DNA of 64,000 nucleotides from Mycteria americana (GCF_035582795.1 NW_027445626.1:248001-312000), one strand, 5' to 3'. Shown: positions 1-24,650, counted from the first letter of the stretch. Numbers and translations are program-made. The notes: generated by a model from the letters alone, not told the origin.

Positions 1-540
1 TATATATGGGGATATATTTGGAGATTATAAATGGGGAGGGGTATATATGGGGGTCTATATGGAGAGTGTATATATGGGGGTATATACAAAGAGTATATAT
101 ATGGGGGTGTATAAGGGGCATATATATGGGGAGGGGTGTAAATAGGGTTATAACTGAGGGGCTATAAAAAAGGGGGTATAAATGGGGGCTATAAATGGGG
201 AGGGCTATATAGGGGGTATCTATGGGGAGGGGTGTAAATGAGGTTGTAAAATGGTTAAAAAGAGGGGTATAAATCGGGGTATAAATGGGGGGTACATATG
301 GGGAAGGGTGTATATTGGGCGGGGTATAATGGGGAGCAGTGTATATGGGGGTATATACAGGGAGAGGTATATAGGGGGTATAAAGGGGGATATAAACTTG
401 GGGAGGGTAATACATGGTGGGTATATGGGTAGCATAAAGAGGGGGTATAAATTAGGGAGGTATAAATGGCGCTGATACATGCAAGGGCTATAAATGTGGG
501 AGCTATAAATGGGGGTACAAACAAGGGGGTACAAGTGGGG
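1..540. repeat. G-rich TATAAA/GGGG satellite, outer end of left arm
   Basis: Irregular tandem units of roughly 11-25 bases in which runs of 4-5 G alternate with TATAAAT, TATATAT or TATAGG. The strand is G-rich throughout and starts at the window edge, so the array may continue to the left. The complementary C-rich array lies at 53,890-54,650. No coding sense: open frames here are products of the repeat. Confidence 0.85.
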
Positions 541-838
541 GATACCCCACCCTACCTGGCTGGGGGCGTCACCCGAAGCAGACAGGGGCTGTCACAGTCA
601 CCGGGCCCAAAGTTTGATCCTGCTTTCCCGGGTCTTCTTGCTGACGGGGTTTTTCAGGCAGGGACAATTAAACCCCAGGGTGAAATACCGTACCACCCCC
701 AATGGTGGGATGGCCCGTGGTCCTCTGGGGTGGGGGGTCCTGGACAAACAGGGTACTGAGGTGGCCACCAGCACCCCCAAAATGTCTAGGGGAGCCAGGG
801 GGGTGGGGAAAATGATTGCTGCTCTTTGAGGGACACCA
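541..838. other. Arm sequence without recognised gene
   Basis: Unique-looking sequence between satellite and minisatellite. Its reverse complement is found at about 53,645-53,885, with more small differences than in the genes. No gene or known repeat seen. Confidence 0.5.
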
Positions 839-1085
839 AAATCTTGGGGTTTGAGGGACATCAAGGTCTTGGTGTTGGGGGTGGTCATTGATGGTCCTTG
901 ATGAACACCAAGATCTAGGGGTCTAGGGTTGGTCATCAATGGTCCTTGAGGGACACCAAGGTCTTGTGGTTTGGGGACAATCATCTCCAGTCCTTGGGCA
1001 ATGTCTAGGCCTTGGACTTTGGGGACAATCATGTCCAGTCCTTGCGGAACACTAAGGTTTTGGAGTTGCGGATGGTTGTCTCTGG
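839..1085. repeat. Minisatellite, about 60-65 base units
   Basis: About four degenerate copies of a unit built around gggacaccaaggtcttg followed by a G/T-rich stretch and a 'caatcat..ggtccttg' segment. The inverted counterpart, with a different copy arrangement, is at about 53,430-53,640. Confidence 0.7.
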
Positions 1086-1089
1086 CCTT

Positions 1090-1425
1090 TGATGTATCTC
1101 ATGTCATGTCTGAGTAGCTCATAGGCCTGGAGTAGGCCCATGGCATGTGTAGGTGCTTCTTCTAATGTCACTGCTGCCTGAGGAGCTGGGAGGGCAGGAG
1201 CAGGCCCATAGTTTCTGTAGGTGGTTTTGAGGTCATTGGTGCCTGAATGGCCGATAGGCCGGGAGCAGGCCAATATCAGAGGTAGATGCTATGACATCCT
1301 CTGTGGCTGAGTAGCAGATAGGCCAGGGGCTGTGCATGAGCTTGTGATGTCACTGCTGCCTGAGTAGCTGGTAGGCCAGGAGCTGGCACATAGCTTCTGT
1401 AGGTGCTTCTGATGTCACCAAAACA
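1090..1425. repeat. Minisatellite, about 75-80 base units
   Basis: Four or so copies of a unit containing 'gatgtcactgctgcctgag', 'agctggtaggccaggagc' and 'cttctgtaggtgcttc'. Mirrored at about 53,095-53,410 in the right arm. Confidence 0.7.
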
Positions 1426-2357
1426 ATATTTCGACCATGCCCAAATATGGCTTTTTGGAAGAAACATCAGGAGCAGAAGTCCATACACCGCACACACGTG
1501 TGACAGTGTAACGCATGCACACACAGTGCCAGCAGTAGGAGGGTGTGAGGTCACTGTCAGGATAACCCATGAGCACACAGCAGTGACAGTGGTGACATCA
1601 CCGATGGCAACCCATGGCTGTGGAGCTCGGTGCAGAGCAGCCGTGTGCTGTCACAAGGGCTTCACGGAGGAAGGAGCTGCCCGGCCCCGTGCCTGCGAGG
1701 CCGAAGGAGCAGCCCCTACAGCCCTGGCTGGAGCAGTCGGGGTGGGGGTGGCTCGGGGACCCCGCAGGGATGTGCCTGGGCACGGCGCCAGGAGGAAACC
1801 ACAGACTTCCTGCCTGGGCGCTGCGGGGGGAGCGTGGGGAGTGCTGCGAGGCCACGTGGGCTGTGGTTTGTGCACCTGCAGGCTGGAGCTCCCGATGCGC
1901 CCGCGGGGAATAACGGCCCCTCGGTGACACGCTGACAGTCAGGGATCTGTCTGAGCCTCTGGGCTGCACGTCTGCTGCCAGGGCAGGGACATGTCCCAGC
2001 TCCGGCTCCTGCGAGGGACCTTCCATGGGGCTCTCCAGGGAAGGAAGGGTGAGGCAGCACTCCTGGGACGGGGCTCTGGCCTGGGCTAAGGCCCTTTCCC
2101 AGCTGCTGCTCCCAGCACAGCGGGGTCTGTAGCAGGGACAGGGGCTGTTTCCTTCCCTTCCTGACACAGCCTCCGGCGCAGCCCCAGCCCTGTGCTTCCC
2201 ACGGCACGAGGGTGGCTGGACACTCACCTTGGGCTCTTGGGTGTGCCTGTCATAAGTGACACTCAGTGCTCCTGGTTGAGAAAGCAGGGTTGAGGGGGTG
2301 AAAAATCCATTTACCCCCACACAAGCAGCCCTGTCCTGTGACGGCCCCCCACCAAAG
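1426..2357. other. GC-rich 5' flank of receptor gene A
   Basis: GC-rich sequence with many CpG, upstream of the receptor gene and conserved in the right arm (about 52,155-53,090). An open frame of 256 codons runs on the minus strand here, but it has no recognisable domain and its counterpart in the right arm shifts frame. I see no supported gene. Confidence 0.5.
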
Positions 2358-2397
2358 TGACGTGACACCTGTAGCAGAGCCGTCTGTCATATATGGT
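2358..2397 (+). promoter_or_regulatory. Possible core promoter of gene A (CRE-like and TATA-like)
   Basis: A TGACGTGA motif (2358-2365, CRE-like) is followed by CATATATGG (2389-2397, TATA-like), about 235 bases before the start codon. Both motifs are kept at the mirror position in the right arm. Motif match only; no transcript evidence. Confidence 0.3.
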
Positions 2398-2626
2398 CAT
2401 GAATGGCGCTGGAGAAGTTCATTGGAGGGCCGGGCTGTGTCGGAGGGGAGATAGCTCCCGATAATGTCGAAAAAGGCCCTGCTGCTTTGATTGGCTCGTC
2501 CTGTAGCTGGGCTGGCATCTGCAGAGATATATTGCCCTGCTGTCGTCATTGTCCCCAGGAGTCCCCAGGAGCCGTGGCAGGGAGTGTGGCAGAGCAGGGA
2601 TGTGCTGGCAGGGCAGGAGGCTCAGG

Positions 2627-15430
<12,804 letters not shown>

Positions 15431-15531
15431 GCACCAGGGAAACATCTCCCTTTACCACGGGCAGCAGAAACCGCCTGCCGTTTCCTCTATTTTTATTCCC
15501 GCTTTTACACTGTGCGTCCATATTGGTTCTT

Positions 15532-15537
15532 ATTAAA
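15532..15537 (+). terminator. Polyadenylation signal ATTAAA, gene A
   Basis: ATTAAA about 100 bases after the stop codon, followed by a T/G-containing stretch. Conserved at the mirror site 39,155-39,160. Confidence 0.6.
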
Positions 15538-15969
15538 AGTCTCTGAGGGCTTTGACCCAGAGCTGGGGCTTGCCTGCCCAGGTGTTGGGTCACCTCCCTG
15601 AGGCTGATGAGGGGGAGCAGAGAACGATGACACAGTGGTAGGCAAGGGGCACATCTCAGGGACAGCAGGCTCGGGGTCAGGCTGTGGGGCTGCGAGAGCC
15701 CATGGTCCCTGGGGAATAATCCTGCTGCTCACCCCAAAACACCCCAGCCATCCCCAGGGGGGATCATGGCCCACGGATTACCTCCCACAATGGTGAGGAT
15801 GCAGCTCTGCTCCCCACTGCCCCAGCACAGGGTGCAGAGCCACTTTCTGGGACACACGGGCTGAGATTCCCTCTCCTCATGCTCTGCCAGGAGCCCAGTC
15901 TCCAGGGGCTGTTCCATGGGCTCCAGCCCACACCTGCCTGAGGCTGGGGAGTCAGGGCAAAATCAGCCC

Positions 15970-16041
15970 TGGAGATGCTGGGGATTGAACCCAGGACATC
16001 CCACATGCGAAGCAGGTGCTCTGCCACTGAGCTACATCCCC
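15970..16041 (-). tRNA. tRNA-Ala (anticodon CGC), left arm
   Basis: A 72-base cloverleaf on the minus strand. Acceptor GGGGATG pairs with CATCTCC (one G-U). Box A-like TAGCTCAGTGG, anticodon loop TTCGCAT, T stem CTGGG/CCCAG fully paired around TTCAATC, discriminator A. A run of four T follows within about 12 bases and can end Pol III transcription. Close to the vertebrate tRNA-Ala-CGC consensus. It looks functional and lies head-on to the receptor gene. Confidence 0.9.
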
Positions 16042-18040
16042 TTGACACCTGCCAGCAGGAGAGACACTCTCCTCCCGTGATGTGTCTATGACAAGCCCAG
16101 TCCTGTTGTCCCCTGCGTGCCCAGGGATCCTCTGCAGAAAACAGCACTTGAACCCTTCTGAGGTGGGCAAGCTGGGACTGCCTCTGTGCTGGGGCCTGAT
16201 CCTGGCACAGGGCTGCACTGCAGAGTGCTGCCCCTTCAACGCCTCTGCAGGGCAATGGGGCAGAAGGAGGCTCTTGCTGCAGGTGCTGCTCCCACGCTCT
16301 GGCCCACTGCGGGATGGGTCGATGGAGGAGAGAAAACCCCTTCCCCTGAGCCTCCTCTGCCACCCAGGGCAACAGCCCTCTGTGCCACATCTGTCCCCAA
16401 CTCCACAGCAGGAGCAGTGCAACAGGGTGAGGGAAATGCCCTGCCTGGGGTGAGGTGCCTGCAGGCTCCGATGGCATCCCAGGGCATGCTGTGGAGGGGA
16501 CGTGGTGGCAGAAATCTTATACCCCCTTCTCCAGGCACCAGGTCTCCCCCTGCAGCCCTCTGTTCCCCAGCATCCCTGGAGGTGACTTGAAGAGCAGGCT
16601 TCCATCTGCATGGGGTGAGCATGTGGGTTGGGCTCAGGGACCTTCCCATTCCTTCAGCACTGATGACTGTCCTGGCAGCAAAGCAGTGCCCTGGGACAGC
16701 CCTGGCTGGGGTCTCTGTGGCAGGGTGGGTGACTGTGTTCAGCTGGTACTCAAAGGCTGATGGTTTGACCACATGCAGGGATGGTGTCCTCATGGTGGCA
16801 CAGCTGGGACAATTGTGTTGCCCAATGCCATAGAGTTTTCCCTGCTGAGCCCCTGCCTGGCATGGGGGTTTGGGGGAATCAAAAGCAGACCACAGTGCCT
16901 GTGAACTTCTGGAGTGGTTGAGTGGAGTTAAGGGGATGGACTGCTCACCTCTTCTGCTTTGCACACATGACCCCAAAACCCATCCTCAGCAATGACTCTC
17001 CCATTCTTGCTCAAGAAAGGCGTAGAAGGACTCTTCTGGAGCAGTGATAATCCTGCAGGCATTACCCCTGCAGCCAAGCGTGTTCAAGCTCGTGCTCAAA
17101 GCTGACAAGACAGTAACTGTGCTTGGACAGACAGTCTCTCCCTCTCACCACCTCTCACTTGCGCTCAGTCACAACAAAAGGCAGACTTCTCTGCAGGTGC
17201 ATCCCTAAGGAGCCAGCTGTGAGGCAGCAGAACTGCACGGGGTTAGAACATGCACGTTGCTATGCGACTGTAGTCCAGCACGTGCCATTCTTTGGGCTGA
17301 CTGGGGAGAGGCTGAGACTGGAGACAGAGGGAGATGTGCGGGGTCACAGCTGTCACTGTGTTCCTGGGGGGCAAGCAGGGCTCTGTAGCAGCAAGAGGTT
17401 GCAAGAGGGGAGCCCAGCAGCTTGTTGGAGCTCATGAGCAGGTCTTTCTTCCTCTGTGCAGGGACTGATGGCTGTGAGGGGCTGCAGCTGCTCTAGCCAG
17501 TGCAGTCTGGTGGGTGAGTCTATTTGGGCACGGCTTTGCCAGCTGTCCTTGGCACATCAGAGGTCTCGCTGTGACAGACCTCTGGAGGGAGGATGCTGCC
17601 ATTCAGGCCTCAGCTCCAGGGAGTGGATCTCCCTGGGACTGGGGTCACAGTGGCCTCCCCCATGGGCAGTATGCTCTGGTCTGCAAGCTGAGGTCCAGGT
17701 GAAGGATGTGTGTGAGGAGGGGAGCAGTCTGTGCATCATCAAGACTGACAAAGAGGAGAGAGACAAGGTCTTTGCAGAGACCCCATAAAGGAAAGGTGCC
17801 AATTGCTGTGGAGCAGGGAAGGAGGGACAGATGGAGAGCACCCCAAAGAAGCACTGAATGGAGAGTCCTGTTGAGGGGAAGGCTGGGGACTTGTGCAGCA
17901 AGAGGAAGGCTCCTTCTAACCCACAGATCTGCATCTGCAGTGCAGGGGCAGTGCTCTGGCAAGAGGTGAAGGAGCAAGGAGGGCCAGGGTAGGCTGGAAG
18001 AAGCAGGCAGGCTCTGCAGAAAACTGAGCGAGGATACCAC
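16042..18040. other. Arm sequence without recognised gene
   Basis: Non-coding sequence between the two tRNA-like loci, well conserved in the right arm (about 36,406-38,412). No domain, splice-consistent frame or repeat family recognised. Confidence 0.5.
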
Positions 18041-18113
18041 TGTATCAGCCCAGGGCTGAACCAGGGACCTTTAGATGTTCAGTCTAATGCTCTGCCAGCT
18101 GAGCTACTTCAGC
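18041..18113 (-). pseudogene. tRNA-Phe(GAA)-like, probably a pseudogene
   Basis: The D arm, anticodon arm (loop CTGAACA, anticodon GAA) and variable region follow tRNA-Phe closely. The 3' acceptor strand (CTGATAC) does not pair with the 5' strand (GCTGAAG), and the T loop reads TTCAGCC. Box A is intact in this arm. Likely a decayed tRNA gene. Confidence 0.75.
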
Positions 18114-18429
18114 CCTGCCCCAGCAGCCCTTGTCCCAGTTCCATCCCTGCCAGGCCACAGGCTGACACACATGAGGAGCATTCCTTGGCGAGGGTCCCAG
18201 GGAAGAGCTGTTGCTGGCCCTGGGCAGAGGGACCTGTCCTCTCCCTGCCTCCATGGCCAGGTGGGCTCCAGATTTGGGTGGAGGCCAGCTTACACTGGGC
18301 ATGCCAAAATGTGTGTGGGACTTCAGTCCAAACGTGACAGTGGCAAAGCAGGTGGGCAGGCCAGGCACGTGTAACTGCAAAGGCTGAGGGTGGAAGAAGT
18401 GTGGGGCTGTTGGAAGACCTTACCTCCTT

Positions 18430-19295
18430 CCCCATGGAAGGCCTCCTCCCCACCCTATTTTCCCCAGCTGAACTTCACTCCTTTATTCCCAACTCTTCTA
18501 CCTCCTCCCCTCTGAGCAGCGCTAGGCCATGGGGAAGGGGGGTTGTGGTCAGTCCAGAACACTTCCTGCCTGCTGCTCCTTCCTTCTCACACTTTTCCCA
18601 TGGGGTCCCTCCTACAGGCTGCAGTCCTTCAAGATGAACCTGCTCCACTCTGGGCTCTCCACAGGCCACAGTTCTTTCAGGAATTACCCAACTTCTCCAG
18701 CATTGCGTCCTCCACGGACTGCAGGGCTTACCTTGTCCACCATGGTCTTCTCCATAGGCTGCAGGAAAATACCTGCTGTGCTGTGGTATTCTGCTTGGGC
18801 TGCAGGGGAATATCTGCTCTGGTGCCTGGACCACCGAGGGGGTGGTTCTCCTCCTTCTTCATTAACCATAGTGTTGCAGGGCTGTTTCTTACATGTTTTT
18901 TTTCCACTAACTCCTATTCCAGTCTGGCAATTGTGCCCCTTCTTAAATACATTTTCACACCAGTTCCACCAGCTTTGTTGCTGGGCTCAGTTTTGGCCAG
19001 CGGTGGGTCTATTTTGGAGCTGGCTGGACCCAGCCCTGTCTGGCATGGAGGCAGCCCTTGGTCTTCTCTCACAGAGGTCACACATGCAGCCTCCTCGCTA
19101 CCAAAACATGGTCATGGACACCAATGCACTGTGTAAATCTTTGCCTTGCTAAATGGTGTCCCCTGCTCTTCCCTCATCAAGAAATCCAACCTAGTTGCTG
19201 GGGAGGAAGAGAGAGCAAGAGAGAAGGCCTTGATGCTGTGAAAGCACTCTTCCGCAAATAGCTACAACACTGGTGTATTATAACACTGTGGTCAC
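18430..19295 (-). mobile_element. ERVL-type LTR fossil at the inner end of the left arm
   Basis: Matches, in reverse, the right-arm LTR at 35,078-36,010, with the short internal 'gcagccc..ggag' repeats usual in this avian LTR group. It is incomplete: the outer tip seen in the right copy is missing here, and the next element starts at 19,296. Shared by both arms, so older than the inverted duplication. Confidence 0.65.
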
Positions 19296-21424
19296 TGTCC
19301 TGGTTTTGGCTGGGATAGAGTTAATTTTCTTCTTGTGGGGGTGGTTACAGCAATGGAAGCAGAACAATTGGCAGCACAGAGGCAAACCCATCTGGGCTGC
19401 AGCATTGTGGCAAAATATTGCTGCCTGTGTAGAGAACCTGGTGGTAAATGTACGTCACGTAGATGCTCACGTACCCAAGAGTCGGGCCACTGAGGAACAT
19501 CAAAACAACCAGCAGGTGGATCAGGCTGCTAAGACTGAAGTGGCTCAGGTGGATCTGGACTGGCAACATAAGGGTGAATTATTTATAGCTCGGTGGGCCC
19601 ATGACACCTCAGGCCATCAAGGAAGAGATGCAACATATAGATGGGCTCACGATTGAGGGGTGGGCTTGACCATGGACACTATTGCATGGGTCATCCATGA
19701 ATGTGAAACATGCACTGCAATTAAACAATCCAAGCTGTTAAAGCCTCTGTGGTATGGAGGGCGATGGCTGAAATATAAATATGGGGAGGCCTGGCAGATC
19801 GATTATATCACACTCCCACAAACCCACCAAGTGCTTACAATGGTGGAAGCAACCACCAGATGGCTGGAAACATATGCTGTGCCCCATGCCACCACCCGGA
19901 ACACCATCCTGGGCCTTGAAACGCAAGTCCTATGGTGACATGGCACCCCAGAAAGAATTGAGACAGAGAACGGGACTCATTTTTGAAACAACCTCATAGA
20001 CACCTGGGCCAAAGAGCACGGCATTGAGTGGGTATATCACATCCCCTATCATGCACCAGCCTCCGGGAAAATCAAACAATACAATGGACTGTTAAAGACA
20101 ACACTGTGAGCAATGGGTGGTGGGACATTCAAACATTGGGATGCACATTTAGCAAAGGCCACGTCATTAGTTAATACTAGGGGATCTGCCAGTCGAGCTG
20201 GCCCTGCCCTATCGGAACTTCTACACACTGTTGAAGGGGATAAGGTCCCTGTAGTGCACATAAAAAACATGCTGGGGAAGACAGTCTGGGTTACCCCTGC
20301 CTCGGGCAAAGGCAAGCCCATTCATGGGATTGCTTTTGCTCAAGGACCCGGGGGCACTTGGTGGGTAATGCCAAAGTATGGGGAAGTCCAATGTATACCT
20401 CAAGGGGATTTGATTTTGGGTGAGAATAGCCAATGAACTAAATGGTTTGATGTCACTTGCTATATAATACTGTATGTCATCACTTTTATGGTGACTATAC
20501 ACCATATCAATGGTATTTCAGTAAGGATCACCCAGATTAATGAAGAATGAGCTTTGATGAAACCAAGCAAAGTGCAGCAGTGATGGAACGAGAACTGGCT
20601 TCAGCATGCAACAATGCAACACCACGCACCATCTCTCCTGCCCTGAAAGACTGTTATGACAGATAGAGCCCAAAGTCATGGACTAAATGAACTCAATGGA
20701 CATTGTAGAGGGATGGCCCATAGACCAAGGGAATGATAGCTGTGTGTATATATCTAGAGACAGGGAAAGTGGTGGTGATTAATTGTATTAGAAAGGGTAG
20801 AACCTGGGCATGACATAGATGGTATAGAATAAGGGGTGAACACTGTCCTGGTTTCGGCTGGGATAGAGTTAATTTGCTTCCTAGTAGCTGGTGTAGTGTT
20901 GTGTTTTGGATTTTAGTATGAGAATAATATTGATAACACGCTGATGTTTTGGCTGTTGCTAAGTGGTGTTTATGCCAATCAAGGACTTTTCAGCTTCCCG
21001 TGCTCTGCCAGGTGCAAAAGAAGTTGGGAGGGGACACAGCCAGGAGAGTTGATCCAAACTGACCAAAGGGCTTTTCCATACCATATGATGTCATGCTCAG
21101 TATATAAACTGGGGTGAGTTGGCTGGGGAGCAGGGGTCACTGCTTGGGGACTGGCTGGGCTTCGGTCGGCAGGTGGTGAGCAGTTGTATGAGGTTTTTTT
21201 TCCTTGGGTTTTGTTCCTCTCTTTCTCTCTTATTGTTTTCCTTCTCATTACAATTTATTATTACTATTTAGTTTTTGTTGTTCAAATTATTAAACTGTTC
21301 TTATCTCAGCTCATGAGAATTCTTACTTTTGCTCTTCCGATTCTCTCCCCCATCCCACCAGGGAGGGTAGGGTGAACGAGAGTCTGTGAGGTACTTAATT
21401 GCCAACTGGGGCTAAACCACAATA
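19296..21424 (+). mobile_element. ERVL-like endogenous retrovirus remnant
   Basis: Parts: a very short 5' LTR start (TGTCCTGG..., about 45 bases), a piece of pol including integrase-region sequence (about 19,560-20,440), a short non-coding stretch, and a 3' LTR of about 580 bases at 20,844-21,424 with a TATATAAA-like box. The internal region is largely deleted and the pol part is broken in several places. An old fossil, not a working element. Confidence 0.8.
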
Positions 21425-21830
21425 AAGGCTTGACTAAAGTCCAAGTAGACAACATGCACAGCCTTCCCCTCATCCACTGAGCGGGTCGTCTTGTCATAGA
21501 AGGAGATCAGGTTAGCCAAGCAGGACCTGCCTTTCATAAACCCACACTGACTGGGCCTGCTCACCTGCTAAACTCCAGTCAACTGGCACCTTCCCGCTTA
21601 GCCAGGACTGCTGAGAAAGGATTGAAAGATGCTTGGTGGGGACTTCTGCCAGCTCCCTCGGTACTCTTGGGTGGATCCCATTCAGCCCCATAGACTTGCG
21701 TGTGTCTCAGTGGTGTAGCAGATCACTAACCATTTCCCCTTGGATTATGGGTGCAACAGTGGGAGATTTGTCTGCTCATTCCCTCCATGGTCTCTTCAGT
21801 GATGGCTCTCAGTGGGGACCACTAACACCC
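21425..21830 (-). mobile_element. CR1 LINE fragment (ORF2, reverse transcriptase region)
   Basis: The minus strand carries degenerate CR1 ORF2 sequence around the 'SFYDKTTRSVDEGKA' and 'LDFSKAFDT' region. It adjoins the LTR at its left edge, so the LTR may have inserted next to or into it. Confidence 0.7.
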
Positions 21831-23398
21831 TCAGAAACTTGGAGGTTTGCTGCTGACTTTTACTTCTCTAGAGGCCAGTTCATTCCACTTTCAGTATCTG
21901 CAGTTCAGGAACTTGGCACCACAGGGCTCATGAACATACAAAATGCCCTAAGAAGCCAAGTCTCTGGACATAATTTTCTTAATTCCTCAGTTCATATGTG
22001 GTTAATTAGAGAGATTTCAGAAGTGAAAAGATTTCAATACTCAGAAACAATAAGAAAGGATTTCTTTTTCTTCCCCTCTGTAAAGAGGCTGTTAGCTATA
22101 TGATCCCATTCTGGGAAATTCCAAATTCACTCAGACCTCTTGCAAACATCTGTCACACCTAAGTGCCAAACTCATCTCTTCTGTTGCACAAATGCTAAGC
22201 CATCAAATCAAATCACATCAAATCAAATCAAATCAAATCAATCAGTATGTTGAAAGCTATTCTTTCTGCTTTTCAGTACTTGCCTTTTTGGACGAGGAAT
22301 CCCTGAGAATCTGTTCATTTCAAAAGAAGTAATATCAAGGATCTCTTTTGCAATGCCCTGCTTTCTTCCACAGCTTCTTGCTCTCTGCTTCTTCAGGAAA
22401 GGGGGAGGGGGTGGAATAGGGACCAAGTATAACTCGTCTTCTTTAGTACTCTAAATAATGACTGAAATTCATTATGATTCCACACAGTCTGGCACACAGA
22501 CTCTCTCATCTGACATCCATCTGCACTGAAATGCCCTTGTTTCCAAACAGTTGCTCATTGCTATTACTATCCAATGTCCTGACCTAAATGGAGAGCAAGA
22601 GAAGAGTGTCTGGAAGAGGTTTGCAACCTTTCTTTGGCATGCCAGACATAGGTTGGGAGGAACCAGCCTCTAGCGTTTTGTCTTGTCTCCCTTGACTACA
22701 GAGGGAGCCTCGGGAAAACCAGTTCTCACAGGCACCTGCAGTGAAGTAGATGACAGTCACTATTCAAGTCTCAAACCACTGATTTATTAAGCTATTATTT
22801 TTTAAATCAGAATCCACATCTAACAGAAGGCAGCACAAGAAAAAAATATGCAAGAAAGACTGGTGTGTTTCCCTTCATCTTTACATTTGTTTTCAGACAT
22901 AGAAAGGAGCAGAGCAGATGACTCCCAGAGTAGGAGGATTCAAAATGCAAGGGGAGGAGAGGGAGGGGAGGAGATGGCGGGTTTGAAGCAGTGAAAGAAA
23001 GCTTCTCCACAGACTGTGTTGTCCCCTCAGGCTCTGTCCCAGGGCAGAATGGGTAGCACTTCCACAAGGAGTAAAATGGGAAGTTCAGTATAGGGCAGCG
23101 CTCCATGTTTGCCTTGACATTGTAGCTTGGGGCTCAGGCTAGTCTTAGATCCCAAGTGCCTGGCTTGTTCTTTGCCTCTAGTCCGGTGTAGGGCAACCTC
23201 TGCACTGGGTTTGTGTGGAAAACTTGCTGAGATTAAACCCCTGGCTGTATTTGAGCAAAAGCTCAAGCTCAGTCACCTACAGCGGTAGGACTGTAGTGAA
23301 TCAGTGAATCAGAGGTGACAGTCCCAGTTTCCATTTTCTGGGTCCATTCAAAGACTCAAAGGGTTCAAAGACTCTTACTCTGTTGGGTGACACCTAAA
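21831..23398. other. Intergenic; nothing recognised
   Basis: AT-richer than the arms. No gene, domain or clear repeat, apart from a small ATCAA microsatellite at about 22,205-22,243. Confidence 0.5.
22203..22243. repeat. (AATCA)n microsatellite
   Basis: Seven to eight imperfect pentanucleotide units. Confidence 0.85.
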
Positions 23399-24235
23399 TC
23401 ATGTACAATTGTTCTTCTCCTCAATGCACACTCCTAGGGGAACCTGCAAATTTGCAGGCAGCTTACAACAAAGCAGCTTCTCTTCAGGCCCCACATCATC
23501 AAACGTGCAGCTAGCATATGCAATAGTGAGTGAAGAGATATAGGACATGCAGGTGAAGGATATCCAGGTGAAGAAGGCCTTATGGTGCCTTTGCACAGAG
23601 GGTGTCCTCAGGATGGTGCATCTAATGTAGGCATAAACCACAGTAGTCAGCATGAAGGAGCTCAGCAATGCAGCAGAGGAGACAGCAACGCTCATGTTTC
23701 ATAGTAGCTGGTACCCATGCGGGCTGCTCTCAGCAAAGGGATGACGCCGCAGAAGCAGCAGTGTCTCCATTGGGCTCCGAGGGTCTAATGGCATACAAGA
23801 TGGTGGGGCTGAGTATGGCTAGAGATGCCATTCCCCAACAGCTAAACATGTGCATGGAGCACAACCAGGAGTTCGTAAGGACAGAGTAGTGTGAGTGGTT
23901 GCAAATGGCCCTGCAGCAATCGAAACACGTCACAACACATAGGTTAAACTCAGCTGTGCGCAGGAAGACAGAGAAGAAGGTCTGGGACTTGTAAGCAGCC
24001 GCAGAGATATCTTTATCTCCAAGCGAGGCTGACAAACATGTTAGGGGGAATGACCAAAGTGAACCAAACATCCAAGAAGGAGAAGGTGCTGAGGAAGGGA
24101 TACCTTGAGGTGTGGTACTAGTGGTGGAACCAAATGATGGCAATGGTGACTGCATTCTGCATGACAGCGAGCAGATCAATCACCAGTGGCAGAGTGAAAA
24201 GGAGGATTTTCAACTCTTGAATGACTGAAAAGGCC
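23399..24235 (-). pseudogene. Olfactory receptor pseudogene, heavily decayed
   Basis: Seven-helix olfactory receptor pieces are found in order but in different frames. A helix 1-2 part (LKILLFTLPLVIDLL, then PFLSTFSFLDVWFT) lies near 24,060-24,220, a helix 3 part (FLRTAEFNLCVVTCFDCCRAIC, an eroded form of the usual MAYDRYxAIC) near 23,870-24,000, and a helix 5-6 part (TVVYAYIRCTILRTPSVQRHHKAF) near 23,540-23,660. At least two frameshifts and several stops. A CR1 piece abuts its 5' end. Confidence 0.8.
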
Positions 24236-24239
24236 TTCA

Positions 24240-24650
24240 GGAAAAACGTTCTTGCTGTGAAAAATCGTTCTGGCTTGCACCAGATATAGTGTGGCCAGCA
24301 GGACTAGGGAAGTGATCATCATTTTGTACTTGGCGCGGGTGAGTCCACACTTTGAATACTGTGTTCGCTTTTGGGCCCCTCACTACAAGAAAGACATTGA
24401 GGTGCTGGAGCATGTCCAAAGAAGAGCAACGAAGCTAGTGAAGGATCTAGAGCACAAGCGTGACGACGAGCGTCTGAGGGAACTGGGGTTCCTTAGTCTG
24501 GAGAAAAGGAGGCTGAGGGGAGACCTTCTCGCTCTCTACAGCTACCAGAAGGCAGGTTGTAGCAAGGTAGGTCTCATTCTCTTCTCCCAAGTAACAAGTG
24601 ACAGGAGAAGAGGAAATGGCCTCAAGTTGTGCCTCAATGTCTTCCTTGTA
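24240..24650 (+). mobile_element. CR1 LINE fragment (ORF2 3' part)
   Basis: Open for over 100 codons and typical of CR1 ORF2 C-terminal sequence ([64 protein letters not shown]). Truncated at both ends. Confidence 0.9.

Noticed and set aside
1-540. Telomere-like or CRISPR-like array
   Set aside because: No TTAGGG units, no regular spacer-repeat alternation, and the host is a vertebrate; it is an irregular G-rich satellite.
1598-2368. 256-codon open frame on the minus strand upstream of gene A, with a similar plus-strand frame at 52,121-52,852
   Set aside because: Its conservation is explained by the arm similarity. The two frames differ at their N-terminal part by a frame shift, there is no recognisable domain, and high G+C makes long frames likely.
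19296-21424. Possible working retroviral element
   Set aside because: Only a short LTR start, a partial pol and one LTR remain, and the coding part is broken in several places; it is a fossil.
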